64,000 nt of DNA from Pyrocephalus nanus (lineage: Eukaryota > Chordata > Aves > Passeriformes > Tyrannidae): contig CM076268.1 in NCBI GenBank assembly GCA_038380795.1, positions 16,186,001 to 16,250,000 on the forward strand, given 5' to 3'. The notes under the pieces are model-generated. The model worked only from the letters and a program-made list of their open reading frames with translations, was not told the origin of the DNA and made no database searches. This document shows, in pieces, positions 39,573 through 51,330 of this stretch; within the stretch, counting starts at the first letter, position 1; each line of letters starts with the position of its first letter. A program made the translations under genes and the position numbers.

Positions 39573-42500
39573 GTAAGCCATGTGCCCTCCCCTCCGCCCT
39601 CCCTGCCTGCCGTCGCCCCGCTCCCGTCGTCGGGGCTAGGGATGAATGGAAAGTGCCCCCTTCCACCGCCTCTCTGCGCTTCCCCGGCTCCCTCCGGCCC
39701 CCGTCAGATTTACTGTAAATTAAAGACATGCCGCGTTCCGAGCCTGGCTGCGAGACCACGGTGCGCGGCCGCGGTGACTCAGATTTGTTTTCCTTCAACC
39801 AAGTGACTATGAGAGTGTCCTTAGTAATGTCACGTGTGGTTTTGGTGGGGAGTTTTAATTGTGCTGGGAGATCGCATGGCAGATCTCAGCCTTTTCCTGC
39901 GGATGACTTGAAAAACAGCCGGCAGGCCGGCTCCGCTCACTGGGGCCCCCGCGGTTCTTCCGCGGGTTGGGCCGAGCCGGGTCGGGGCCCCGACGGCCCC
40001 TTCTCGTCCGTGGCCGGGGGAAGCGTCCCCGCTGCGGGAGCCGAGCCCCGCGCCAGGGCTTCAGCACTTGTTCTTAGTGATTGCAAAACTGGACCTGACT
40101 CACCACATTTGTGCAGTGAAAGAGGCTGACCCTTTCCGTTCATACAGGAAACCTTGAGCTCTCGATAGGAGTAAATCTGGTTTCAGGAGCTGTTAAGTGT
40201 TTTCCTGGCCGCCTGAAGCAGGCTCTTCCCCGGGAGTCGTGCACATTGCTGATTACTTTATCGACATCCTCAATACAGACAAATTCAGGAAACACTCGAC
40301 TTCTGATAGCCGGGATCCGTTTTTCTGATATTGTTCATTTCCTCTGTGTGGGATGTGACTTTATGACAGCTAAAATAACCAGTTGCTTCCTATTTTTTGA
40401 GTCTGTTTTGCACCAGAATTACTAAAGCCTGACGCAAGCAAAATCTCGTGAAACAATGCAGCGAATTTCAAAGGGTGCAGGCAGCAAGACAGAAAGACAA
40501 ACAGTGTGACTCAGTGGCACTGGCCAGAGCCTCCTGCCCCGGGATGCAGCCGCCGCTCCGTAGCGGGGCTGGATCTCCGGCGTGTCGCCACCTGCACCGG
40601 CTTGCCCCTTACCACTACCCCGGACCCGGGGCTGAGCCTGGCTGAGCCCTGCGGCCTTTGGCGGGCAAATCCCCAGCCGGGGGTAGGGGAATTGGGGGCA
40701 CTTCTTCCCAGAAGCCCATTGCCGTTGTGTTGGCGCATCCACCCCCGCCCAGCCCCGCGAAGTCCCCTCTCTCCGCGGGGATCTGGGCACTGACTTAGAG
40801 AAAGGCAGGCGGTTTCTTTGGGGCATCGCAGTAAAAGAGCAGAGAGAAGCAAAGGTCTTTTTTTTTTTTTTTTTTTTTCTTTCCTTTTTTTTTTTTTTTT
40901 TTTTTTTTCTCTATGCGAGATAGACCAACAGGAAACACATTGACGGAAATGTTGCCAAAGCCCGTAGACTTCAACTGGTCTCGCTGCTCGGCGGAGGGGA
41001 AAAATCAGAGAGGGGAAAGACCAGAGTAGGAACTGGGGGAAATAAAATCAGGCGAGGGAAATTAGCGAGCCCTGGACCCGGCGCGTCTCCAAGTCTGGGC
41101 TCGGGCAGGAGCCGGGGCTCCGCGCTCACGCGTGTCCGCGGCCAGCCAGTGACCCCCGGCGTTGTGCCTCCCTTTGTAGGGAAGCCACTGCTATGGAGCC
41201 CCTTCATCCAGCGGCCGCTGCACAAGAGGAAAGGGGGGCAGGTCCGCTTCTCCAACGACCAGACCATCGAGCTGGAGAAGAAGTTCGAGACGCAGAAATA
41301 CCTGTCCCCGCCGGAGAGGAAGCGCCTGGCGAAGATGCTGCAGCTCAGCGAGAGGCAGGTGAGGCCATGCCCGTGCCCTGGGGGACCGCACCCCAGCCCC
41401 GGGCAGCCACTTGGGCTGGCGGCACCGACCCCGCTCCGGCCCCGCCGTGCAGTTGCTGCCGGCGTTCTGCTCCCGGGGCCCGGCCAGCTCGGGGGCTGTG
41501 GGGAGGAGGGGGGTGGCAGGCTCTTGCTTTCTGCTCGTGGCTCGGGTAGGGCTCCCAGCACTTACTGGCTCCAGGACTACCCCGTGCCTTCTCTTGTTGT
41601 CGTTGTTCAGGTCAAAACGTGGTTTCAAAATCGCAGAGCCAAATGGAGGCGCCTAAAGCAGGTACGTGGATGTTTCTGTTTCTATAGAAATAAGTATTTT
41701 AATTGTCTTATCTTATGCCGTGCTCGCCTATTCCAGGTTGTATGCAGAAGTCATCTGAAAGGCTGTTTAACCTCTTCACCTTGATTAAAAAGACAAATAG
41801 TCATGCTGGAATCCATGAGGGCTCGTTCAGGCAGCACTAACGTTAAAAGCTCCTAATGTAGTTCCTATATCAATTATGCCCGTCTTTCACACACCACCTA
41901 TTAAAACTCCACGCTAATTGTTTTGTAAACCCATATGTTGTTTAGCCAATTAACGTAGAGAAGATAAGTAATTGTCAGTAAATTACTTAGGGTTTTTTTG
42001 AGAACTATATTTATTTATGTTTTAAATTGCCCTCTCTTAATAAACACAAGCCGATTTATTTTGCAAACGTTGAGAGAGGCAGGTACAAACACCGTGTTTG
42101 TTTTTGAGGAGCCGCATGGAAGATTGAGTAGCTTTTACTTTTTGTTCACAAATAGTTAAAGCAGTTTCCCTTCCCTTAGATATTGTGCTCAAGCAGATAA
42201 TTTTTTTTTTTCCTTATGGCCCATAGGGCCCAATCCTGCCTGGCTTGGCAAAATCAAGGTCCCTTGGCTCAAATATTTTTGCAAAATCCCAACATCATGG
42301 CCTGAGTCTGGCTTCAGTAAATGTGACATAGATGACCAAATTTTACTGGCAAATCAGCCTTTAACATAAAAGTGATAAGAAAAGACAAATAATCATAATG
42401 CCACACTCTAGATGAATTTGTTGTGTGACCTTCATCTGAGTTAACCTGATCTTCAGTTGATTTTTTAATAAAGTCACATTATTCTGGCAAGAGGCAGGCT

Positions 42501-43487
42501 GGGTCCCCGGTGGGGCCCAACTCATGCTGCAGTGTCCAGAGAGCTCGCTTGGGATCTCAGCCATTTTAAGTCATTTCCTCCTTTTCATTCAGTCACATCC
42601 ATTTCTCCAAGCCTGCACGGTTATATCATGGGTACGTGTCTCTGCCTGCTTTCTCTTAAGAGTATCATTTCATGCCCCCTTAGGGGACTGGGCTCTCTAG
42701 ACAGCTGCCGACACAGGGCTACTCTTGCCTTCAGAGGCGAGGTTTTGGTTAGGTTTGGGTTTAGTGGTGAGTGTTTTAATGTTGAGTTTTAGCTTAATTA
42801 GTAATTTTTTCCCGTTTGCTTTTGGGCCACTGATGGATTCAACCTCCCTCCTGTTGCTGTTGGGTGTAATTAAAGAAAGATCAGGGCAGGAGGAAGCTGT
42901 GTGTCGGTGTTTGTAGACTCATAATAAACATTTGCTTTGCTAAAGACAAAAGTTCAGAGGTTCCTGGGCTCCAGCAGCTCCTGACTCTTTTGAAGTGGCT
43001 GTGATAACCATCGCCAAGGAGCCTTATTCACGGCAGCAGGCCCTGTGGCTGTGAGGGACTGCGATCAGAGTCCTTGCCCAGCCCTGTCCCACTCAGGCAG
43101 GTTTATAGGCAGGAGGCCCAGGGAGGTAGCGGGACACCTGCCTTTTCCTGCAAGAAACCCAGGGTGGTTTTCCCACACAGCACAGCTGGAATTCCCAGGC
43201 CTCCTGTCTCTGGGCCTCGTATTTTTGTATCAAGCAGGCTTCTTTCATTGTAGGAGAACCCCCAGGCCACCAAAAAAGAAGAAGTGGAAGGTGCTGACAG
43301 TCACGGTGACCAAAGGCCGGAGAGCTGCCAGACCCCTGAGCAGAAGGGTAAGGAGGTCTCTCTGGATGGCTCGCAGTACACCCCCTCGCCGGCCTCCCAA
43401 GAGGACCTGGAGTCAGATGTCTCCGATGACTCTGATCAAGAAGTGGACATTGAAGGCGATAAAGGCTATTACAATCCTACCCATTAA
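39194..43487 (+). CDS. HHEX: Hematopoietically expressed homeobox protein (HHEX/PRH), 4 exons
   Basis: Homeodomain transcription factor, mainly a repressor, needed for foregut endoderm, liver, thyroid, pancreas, blood and endothelial development. The four exons join to 280 residues (human 270). The proline-rich N-terminal domain opens MQYQPPGAAP and contains the eh1-like Groucho/TLE motif FYIEDIL at 34-40. The homeodomain spans about 143-202; recognition helix KTWFQNRRAKWRR has W190, Q192 and N193 (positions 48, 50, 51). The C-terminal acidic region has the family wording ASQEDLES...DSDQEVDIEGDK. The four-exon structure, with a 51-base exon 3 for the recognition helix, equals that of mammalian HHEX. 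The ATG has a GCGCCATGC context and matches the family start. The C-terminus ends YYNPTH, unlike human SYFNAG. Confidence 0.98.
39573..41179 (+). other. HHEX: HHEX intron 1
   Basis: 1607 bases. CpG-rich to about 40130, then mixed. A 57-base homopyrimidine tract lies at 40856-40912. The segment 40140-40440 is less GC-rich and could hold regulatory sites. No extra exon recognised. Confidence 0.75.
40856..40912 (+). repeat. Homopyrimidine (poly-T) tract
   Basis: 57 consecutive pyrimidines, mainly two T runs of over 20 separated by CTTTCC. Located about 270 bases before the exon 2 acceptor. Confidence 0.9.
41180..41358 (+). CDS. HHEX: HHEX exon 2
   Basis: Residues 127-186, KPLLWSPFIQRPLHKRKGGQ into homeodomain helices 1 and 2 (ERKRLAKMLQLSERQ). 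Acceptor TTTGTAG, donor GTGAGG. Confidence 0.97.
41611..41661 (+). CDS. HHEX: HHEX exon 3 (recognition helix)
   Basis: 51-base exon encoding residues 187-203, VKTWFQNRRAKWRRLKQ, the DNA-contacting third helix. Same length as in mammals. Donor GTACGT. Confidence 0.98.
41662..43253 (+). other. HHEX: HHEX intron 3
   Basis: 1592 bases. The segment 41810-42420 is AT-rich with many TAAT, CAAT and TATTTA motifs and no repeats, and is a candidate intronic enhancer. Intronic enhancers are known for mouse Hhex, but equivalence to this segment was not tested. The remainder to 43253 is unremarkable. Confidence 0.6.
43254..43487 (+). CDS. HHEX: HHEX exon 4 (terminal coding exon)
   Basis: Residues 204-280 and stop TAA at 43485. 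Acidic, Ser/Glu-rich C-terminal domain. Acceptor CATTGTAG. Confidence 0.96.
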   Translation, partial: ENPQATKKEEVEGADSHGDQRPESCQTPEQKGKEVSLDGSQYTPSPASQEDLESDVSDDSDQEVDIEGDKGYYNPTH

Positions 43488-43894
43488 CAGCCCCATGCAG
43501 AGAGTGGACCCTAACTTGGCTTGCACTTTACCAGGGGCTGGTTTGAAAGAATGCTACGGGAGAAAACTTTCACCGTTTACCTGAAAGAAAAACAAGCATC
43601 ACCAAATAGACTCGTTTTATAATAAGCAGAGAAAGAAAGATGTATTTTCTGCAAACAATCCAGTTTTGGAAGACCTCTAGTTTGGTTAAAAGAAGATGGT
43701 TTGTATTTAATTATTTGTAAGATATATTTGTACAATAATCAATGTTCTAACTGGAATATAATCCTGCACCCTGTCCTTACGGTGGCGGGGTGTGTCTGAA
43801 TCAGCTGCTGGTGGTGATCAGGCAAAACTCTCTAACTAGTGTGGAAGTGAGCATGGATTGCAGGACTAAGCCCTTTGTATGTGTAAACAAGTGT

Positions 43895-43918
43895 CGTTTA
43901 AATAGATTAATTTAAACG
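43895..43918 (+). repeat. HHEX: Perfect inverted repeat / RNA hairpin in HHEX 3' UTR
   Basis: CGTTTAAAT, loop AGATTA, then ATTTAAACG: 9 paired bases and a 6-base loop. Confidence 0.8.
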
Positions 43919-44456
43919 CCCTTTGCAAGCAGAGAAACATGTTCTGTGAAATAGGGAGGGATTTGGCCATCCCGAGAAGTGCCTTATGCTCACACCATTT
44001 TATGTGCCGTGGTGCTCTCTACTGAGACATCGCTCCATTTGTCAGGTAGAGTCTTTGGACAGATTCGTTTTTCCTCTCATGTGAGATGAAATGTGCCTTC
44101 TCAGATTTTTGAGAACTTTGCCTCACAGTTTGAATGGCTCCAATTGCAGAAAAAAGCCACAAACAAACATATTTTTCTCCTTTAAAATCTCTAGCACTAG
44201 TTTTTTATGGATTTCATATTTGAGAAGAAAATGCAGGGAGTGATGTGGGCCTGCTGCAGGAGAGAAGCTGGCATCAGGTGTGGGGTTCAAGTGGGAAGAT
44301 AAAGCCTATCATATACATATCTGCTTCTGTACATACTAGTTTTCTTTAAAAGTCTTGCGGTTTTGTACCTCACGTTGTTCATATTTTGTACATATTTGTT
44401 CAATGTTAAAAAAAAGGCAGAACCTGATATTTAATTTTTGATGGACATGTCTATGA

Positions 44457-44462
44457 AATAAA
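44457..44462 (+). terminator. HHEX: HHEX poly(A) signal AATAAA
   Basis: Canonical signal about 970 bases after the stop, in the context TATGAAATAAACC. Cleavage is expected near 44475-44490. Confidence 0.75.
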
Positions 44463-44539
44463 CCTAAACTCTGCACCACCTGCCATACTGGCCAGTTACT
44501 GGCAGGAGAAAACCCAAACCCTCCCCTCTGCCAGCAACT

Positions 44540-47060
44540 GTGTCGTGATTGGGCTTTTCCCTCAGTACAGTGCTGGTTGCTGGCCACCCCGCAGCCTTCT
44601 GGGTGCCCTCGGTTGTGGGGATTTCACATGGGCTCACTGCTATTTTTTTTTTTTTTGCTGTTTTTCAGCTTGCCACCCCGCGTTTCGGTTTTGCCTGTAC
44701 CCGTGCCCACACGGGAACGGGCTCTGGCGGGAGGAGGAGAGCCTGGCCGGCGAGCCCAGGCTGGAAGCATAGGTGTTTACCCACGAGTCGCCCCGATCCT
44801 CGGGGGCCGGGAAGGGGGTGCGGGCTGGAGGAGGAGCAGGGCCGGCAGTGCCTGCTTGGGGCCGGGCATCGACCCCAGCCGGGGCAGCCGCTGACCCACC
44901 TGAGTCAACAATGGTTATTCATCGGCCTTTCTCCGAAATCATGCCGACCCGAGGAAGGAGCACGGAACCCGGGGTAGGGGAAATGCTCCCAGGAGTGGGT
45001 ATCCCGGGTGTGCTCCCGCACGGGTATTCCATTCCCCTAGGCGCTGCAACAGGGACCTAGCCCCAGCCAAGTGTCAAGGAGGCTTTTAGTGCCAAGGAAG
45101 GTTTTTAGAGAGCAGCAAGTGACTATTGCGAGTGGTGAGGGGGATAACCCTTAGAGCAGCCGGGATCAGTACTTATAGAAACAGCAGCTGAGTTTTCTGA
45201 AGGAGTGGCTTTAGCTTTGGCTTATTCTAAAACTGTGATCATGAACGGTGCCCGAAAAGACGAAGTGATCGGGGTGTTTCGTGCACACTGGGCACAGGGA
45301 GCAGGCTCCGGCCGCCCCCCGAGCTGCTCCCGCCGGGGCCGCGCCAGGGCCGAAAGCCCGCCGTTCGCTCGGCGGCCCCGGGCACCTGAGCATCGGCCCC
45401 TGCTTTAACGCCACCCGTGACAAAGGGAGCCTCGGGACGCGCCAGGGCTTCCCTGGGGCACTTCTCTGCCGGCATCGAGCGCCAGCACGGTGCGCGCCAC
45501 GCGGGGAAATCGCCGTCGGGAGCAGACAGCTCACAGCCGGGCTCCGCCGAGGAGGAGATCGCTGCTCCATCCTTCGGCTTTTCCCTCGCTCAGGGTTTCC
45601 GTCGCGGGTGTAAATCCGGGTCCCGAGGCAGATGGGAACAGCCCGCCGTGAGTCTCGGGAGCTGCGGCAGAGAGGGTGACGGGGTGGAAGCGACGGAAGC
45701 AGGGAAGGGAGCGCTCGGGAAGGTGCGTCCCGGCCCTCCCTGTCCGTTTTTCCTTCTCTTGTCTATCTGTCCCGACCGAAATCAGGGAGCACGAAGCTGG
45801 CGTTGTCTCTTCAAGGCGATTTCGTGTTACGGTTGTGCTTTCATGTAGGGATGGGGACACGCGTGGGACAGAGAGTGGGCCGTGGGGTGAACTCCGGCAA
45901 ACCCCATATATTCGCGTGGCCATGCCGGCATTCCTGAGCCGGGAAAAGGCGGGGGCTGTCAAGGGCTCTCCCGATGTGATGGCCGGGGCGGGGGCTCTGC
46001 CCGAGGCACTGCGCGGGGTCGCGGGCCCGGCGGTGTAAGGGGGCCGGGGAAGCCGTGCCCGACAAACCGGGCGCTTTCCCCGCCGTGTCAGGGGTTTGGC
46101 GGCTCCCTGCAGGTGAGGAGCGCAGATGCGCCGTCTGCAGCTGCCTGACCAGCGATGTGGATTTCCAGAGTGTCGCGACAGGTGACAAACAGCGCAGTAA
46201 CCCAGGCTGGGCTGTCGATATGTCCTTGCTCATCCGCCCACCCGGGGAGGGAGGCTCAGGGAGGCAAAACACATCGGAGGGGGCCCGTTGAGCTGCCGAT
46301 CAGAACTAACCCGCCAGCAGCTGTCCCTAATTCCCCCAGCCCGTTTCCACAGCGGGAGAGACCGACACGGAGATGCCCATGGCGAGGCGGACGAGCGGCT
46401 CTCCACGGGCAGTCTCTGCTCCTCGGCATGAGAAAAACAGCCAAAGCACTTTACACCGTTCGGAGAACCTTCGAGCCCCTTCCGTGCCACCCTGCTCTGT
46501 GCTGTTTGTTTGCCCGTTGGCTATTCCATGCCGAACTGGCACGTATGACCTTTCCAGCACAACTCCCGTCTTGTTTTCGACGTTTTTTATCAGCCGATTC
46601 AACTTGAAAATGGTTATCATTTAGCAGAAAAACAAACAGAAAAGCACATTTTTGTAAGCAAAACGTTAATGATTGGAAGAATTGCACCAATTTCAGCTTG
46701 ACAGTGTGTGATTAATCCTCCGGGTCAGGTACTTATATTTTTAGTCATTAGGTTCGTCGGCCTTTGATATGCAGAACTGTTTCTAGCCTAATAGGCTATC
46801 GACCCAGCCGCTGTGTACTTTGACTCCTTGCGCAGCGCGGTCCCCGGCCCGCACTGGGCACAGCCGGCGGCCCCGCGGGATGCCCGGCCGGGTGGGGCCC
46901 GTCCTCAAGGAGATGGTCAGGGTCACCCGTGGAAACGGCGGGAGTCCTCTCAGACCGCCCACGCGCGGGGCAGGACGAGTCACGCGTGGGGACACGCGTG
47001 GGGCTGCGTGTCTGCGCTCGCCTCCAGCGCTGCCGCGGGGTGTGGGGGAGGGGGCAGGAG
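44540..47060. promoter_or_regulatory. CpG-rich block downstream of HHEX
   Basis: Starting just past the HHEX poly(A) site, about 2.5 kb is GC-rich and CpG-dense in patches (44670-45060, 45270-45790, 45850-46080, 46820-47060). The many overlapping frames on both strands reflect composition. No recognisable first exon of EXOC6 or another gene was found. It may be an lncRNA promoter or a CpG-island regulatory domain of HHEX. Confidence 0.5.
46580..46810. promoter_or_regulatory. Candidate conserved HHEX 3' enhancer
   Basis: An AT-rich island inside the CpG block with clustered developmental motifs: MEIS/TGIF TGACAG at 46699-46704, OTX/Goosecoid TAATCC at 46713-46718 and TCF/LEF CTTTGAT at 46762-46768. 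Motif clustering is seen directly; enhancer function is inferred. Confidence 0.4.
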
Positions 47061-47099
47061 GAAAGTGGATACACGATGTTTGCGATGCGGGTCACTTTA

Positions 47100-48440
47100 A
47101 TCCTTCCCATTGAAACGTCCTCTTTTATTGCACAATAATAGGAAATAATAACTCAAGGCTCGTAATTGTTTGCTTTCGCTGAAAAGGACCTTCCTCTGGT
47201 CATGTCGGATAAATGAAAGGTTTGCCACTCAGTTTAGTGGACAACGTGAAATGGTATTAGGCCTCAAGGAAATCTGCTATTAGATGTCTTCTCAGAGGAC
47301 CAAAAAAATCAGACACACAAAAAAATCTCTTCATGGGTATTATTGACTTTTAGCTTTGTATTTATATAAAAGGGTGGTTTTTAAAGACTTAACACATGAG
47401 AAAGTCTCAAGACAGAGAGAGCTGAAAACCTAAAGGCATGAACAGCAGGTCAGAGCATGCTGATCTGATTCAGATCAACTTCCTGTTAACGTTTAGTGGT
47501 GGTTTGGGTTCAGCCAGGACAGAAAGATTGTGTCCAGGTCTGTGGGTGACAACAACTGCTTACCAAAAAGACTTTGCTGACTGTAGAATTTCTGTCTTAT
47601 TCTGAATCATGGACTTTATTGGCTGTAGGCCTCCTGAGCACAGGAGGTTTGTTTTCTTCCTATTTATCCACAACAAGAAATCAATGTGTATTTCTAAAAT
47701 ATTTCAGGTGGTGCATCCCAAGGCCAAAAAAAAACTTGACACAATTGTGAAAAAGCTTCATCATGTTAACTTAAGTGTCTTCATTTCACAACTCCATTGT
47801 TTGAGAGCTATTGACAAGTGACTGCTAAACCCAGGGAGTCTCAAGCACATCCAGAGTGTGTTACTTTGGTCACTTGGAGTTATACCAGCAAATTATTATT
47901 TGGTGGAGTCTTTCAATTGAGTTGGTGATTTGTGAATTTTCCCCTGAATGTTAGATACCCACCCATTTCATAAAGACATAATCTCTAATGGGACTAATTG
48001 AGATGTAGATTTTTTTCCTACTAGATACCCATCTATGTCATTAAGCCTTCATAATAAATAGAACTAAAAGTTTTGTTTGGATTTTGGTTTTCTGGTTGTA
48101 GGGGTTTTTTTCTGTTTAGTTTGTTGTTGTGTTGGTTTTTTTCATGTAGAAAAAAAGGGCCTGACAATTAACAGTCAGAGTGGTTGGGCTTGTGCTTATT
48201 CTGCAGTCGTGGTAGTGACTTTGTCCTTTTTTTTTTTATTATTAATTGTTTTTTCTTTCCTGAAGGTATTGTTTAAGATGTCAAAGATGCTAGTACAATT
48301 CTGGGAAACAGATACTCTAGTTTGTTCACTCTCCAGTCAGCTTGGTAGAAGCAAACCAGTGTAAGGATATGTATTAATGACTAACAATATATCTGCTGAC
48401 TTTGTAGGAGACAGTTGTAACAATGGGTATGTGTGCATGC
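47100..48440. other. Intergenic DNA downstream of HHEX
   Basis: No gene recognised. 47120-47420 has the even, repeat-free, AT-rich texture of possible regulatory DNA. Low-complexity T/G-rich sequence occurs at 48065-48150 and 48220-48260. Confidence 0.5.
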
Positions 48441-48900
48441 ATGCGGCCTAGACATTTTCAAGCAGCTGTTTAAAGGAGCAGATTAGATCGAGGGTTTTGT
48501 CTGGGTACATTTCAGTGACAACGAAATCAAAGTCAAAACTAATTGCTGTGGTGGCCTGTAGGAAATGAACTGGTGCTCACAGTCAGCTAGAAATATTAAT
48601 GCTAAAGACTAATTGAACTTTGCATTTGTTGGTAAATGACTGGGGATAAACGATTGAATGGGCATGGAAAATGAGCTGCCATCTCATCAGCCTTAGGGAA
48701 AGGACCATTTCCAGGAGACCTAATTCAATCAAGCTTATTTAAGGACTAAAAATCCCATCTGACAGACACATAGACTCAACACTTCTAACATGATTTTAGC
48801 AGGCTGAGTTGCAGTCAGCCAGGAGCCCAGACTATGACCTGCTAAAACTTAGCAGATTATCTCAGTAGACTTTTAGTAGGTCTTACTTTTGAAAAAAGAG
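48440..48900. promoter_or_regulatory. Candidate conserved non-coding element
   Basis: Repeat-free stretch with E-box (CAGCTG), TAAT and CAAT motifs and no simple-sequence decay. Inferred from texture only. Confidence 0.25.
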
Positions 48901-51330
48901 TACCTGACTGAACTAAATCTACTGAAGAAAAGGATATTTTTCTCTTATTGTCTAGACAAGGCCTTCAGGGTTTTCCAACATGTGAATCTGTGCCATTGCT
49001 TTGAAGACCTATGTGAAGAAACTTCTTATTGATCCTTTCCTATGCTATTCTCTTTGGCTGTTGCAGTGGGACTTTCCAGTGAGCATGGCATGCCATTTTA
49101 AGAAGTGTTCTGTCATTGTCTAGACAGGTATAAAAATTGTATTTTTAGAATTACTTAGAAAACACTTTTTTACACCTTTTAGCATTTGACTTGTCCTATT
49201 TTTGCAAGGTTTCAAAACATGTTAGTCAAACCACATTAGCTAGTATCTTTAAAGGCACAACTTTTTTCTTAGTCTAGATGTACTGAAAGAGAGTACTTGT
49301 CCTGGGATACACCCACATGAGAGTACATACAGCCTTTTTAAAATGAGTCAGGACTGTCCGCTACCCAGCAATTGTATCTCAATGACTTACTGCAGCTATC
49401 AGGATAAAAATCACAGGTTAAAAGGGGAAGAAGTAACTTTGTTTTATACACATCAGTTCTTCCACTTCCTTCTCTAAGTAATAAGGAACGCTCTTAGCCA
49501 GCCAAAACCCGAATCTATCACACAGAGTCAATCGGAGAGTAGCTCAGACCTCTGGTAATTCTAGGGTATAGAAGGACCCAGTTCTGAAAGAGGATGGACC
49601 AGTGGCTGAGGTTACTTTCCAGGGACTTGTCCTCCCAGTTGTCACCTTTGGTTCTGCCAGGGGAGCTCTTTCCAAACCTACCTTGAATGAAAATAGCCCC
49701 AGTTACTGTAAGCAGTTTGGTAACCCTTTGAAGAAAAGGTCTGCACTAATTTGGTTCATTTCGGCTGGTGGGTGCTGAAGCTCTGCGAGCACATCAGAGA
49801 AAGTTTTGCTCATCGAGGGAGTTTATTTGGTTGGTTCTGGGCTCCATGGCTAGTAAGACACCAGATTAAATTTGTCTCCGAGCATGTCGGTGCCAGTTAG
49901 ATGTGGGCAGGAACTGCGAATGAGTTGCTCTGTTCACTAAAAACAAACTCAGAGCTGTATAACTCGGGCTGAGAACAGCCAAGGGAGCTGTGCTGTAGTA
50001 GACAAGGCTTCAGGGGCTCAGAGGCAAAAAGAGCAGGATGGGACAGTGGCTCTGCAGGAACATGGCATCCTGATGCAGGCAATGGAGCAAACCAGGAATT
50101 TTTTCTGAAGTTTGTCAAATGACAGAGACAGATTTGGCAAATGATTGTTTTGGGTGAAGAGCAGAAATGGCTCTGGCTGTTTGGCAGGTACCAGATTGAG
50201 GTTTTCCACCCAAGTAAGATTTTGGGATAACTTAGTGCCAGCACAACCCCTAGGAGATGGATGAGGTCTGCCCTGCAGAGCTAAGCCCATTTTTCTGGCT
50301 TTGCTCCTGGAGACTCACACAGACAGCATTGGCTTAGTCACCAGAAATGTGTCTGGTACAATACTGTCCCTTGGTGCAATACCCCCTGTAATTTTATAAG
50401 CATTTTACCCTAAGTGAAGCATCCTAATTTAATTCAGTGGAATAGCAGCGGTATTGGCAGCAGCAGAGATGGCAGACCTCGGCAGGCTCTGCCACCTGAT
50501 CTCACCTCTGTGAGCAGGCAGGAGACGTACAGCACTTCCCCAAAATCATGCCTCTTTGTGGTAGCTCTTTGGGGAGGATTGAACCCCAACTCTTGAAGAT
50601 CTTGGTCAGCACTGCATGCAGGTAGTGTTCGTGTTGTTCACAGTTTCCCATACTGTGGTACAAGAAGAGAATGCTGACGCTGCAATAGCTGAATAAGACA
50701 CCCATTTTCTGCCAGCGCTACTCTCACAATGAATATTGTTCATGCTTGGTGCTGCTTTGCTCCACCAGCAACCCCTACCCCCAACCTATGGGAGTGTCTG
50801 GGCAGTCAGGGTGTACTTGCAGAAAGTGCGGCGGTGAATATCAGCATATATTAGAATATATTTATGCCTGAATTAAAAAAACTTACACTGTAAAGTCACT
50901 CATTTACCTATTAATATCTCTGCATTGCACAACAGTTTTTCCTCCCTTTTTAAAAATTGCCAGATATTTTTGCTGTAACAAAATATCTTTGTTATCTGCT
51001 TCCTGCAGATAGAAAGAAATTATTTTTTTCTAGAAAAGAGAATTATACTGTAGATACCTGTGGATGACATAACACCAAAACACCTCTAAATTTAGTGGGC
51101 ACTGGGATGCAACAAGCCAGCTTCAGGATTTTCAGAATTTTTTTTAAGACAGCAGAAATTCCCTGTGCTTCAAGTAATAAAAATCTTACGCTCATGGTTG
51201 TGGTGATCCGTTTATATTGATTAATTATCAACTACTCAAAAATAAGATTGCTGTGCTTTAGTATAGCCCTTGGAAGAGAATTCTTGACAAAATTATTTTC
51301 TGTTATTTTGTGGGGGTTTTTTTCAAAGAT
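48901..51330. other. Intergenic DNA, nothing recognised
   Basis: No exon, RNA gene or confident repeat. A weak MIR-like wording near 50550-50600 was not called. Confidence 0.55.

Larger units (their letters stand above)
43488..44480 (+). other. HHEX: HHEX 3' UTR
   Basis: About 1 kb, AT-rich, with AU-rich patches (for example near 43706-43735) and a perfect 9-bp stem at 43895-43918. Ends after AATAAA at 44457. Confidence 0.75.

Noticed and set aside
44540..47113. Many 70-150-codon frames on both strands downstream of HHEX
   Set aside because: All overlap each other in CpG-rich DNA and none resembles a known protein or has splice-linked neighbours.
50550..50610. MIR-like wording AGGATTGAACCCCAACTCT
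   Set aside because: Too short and too diverged to call with confidence.
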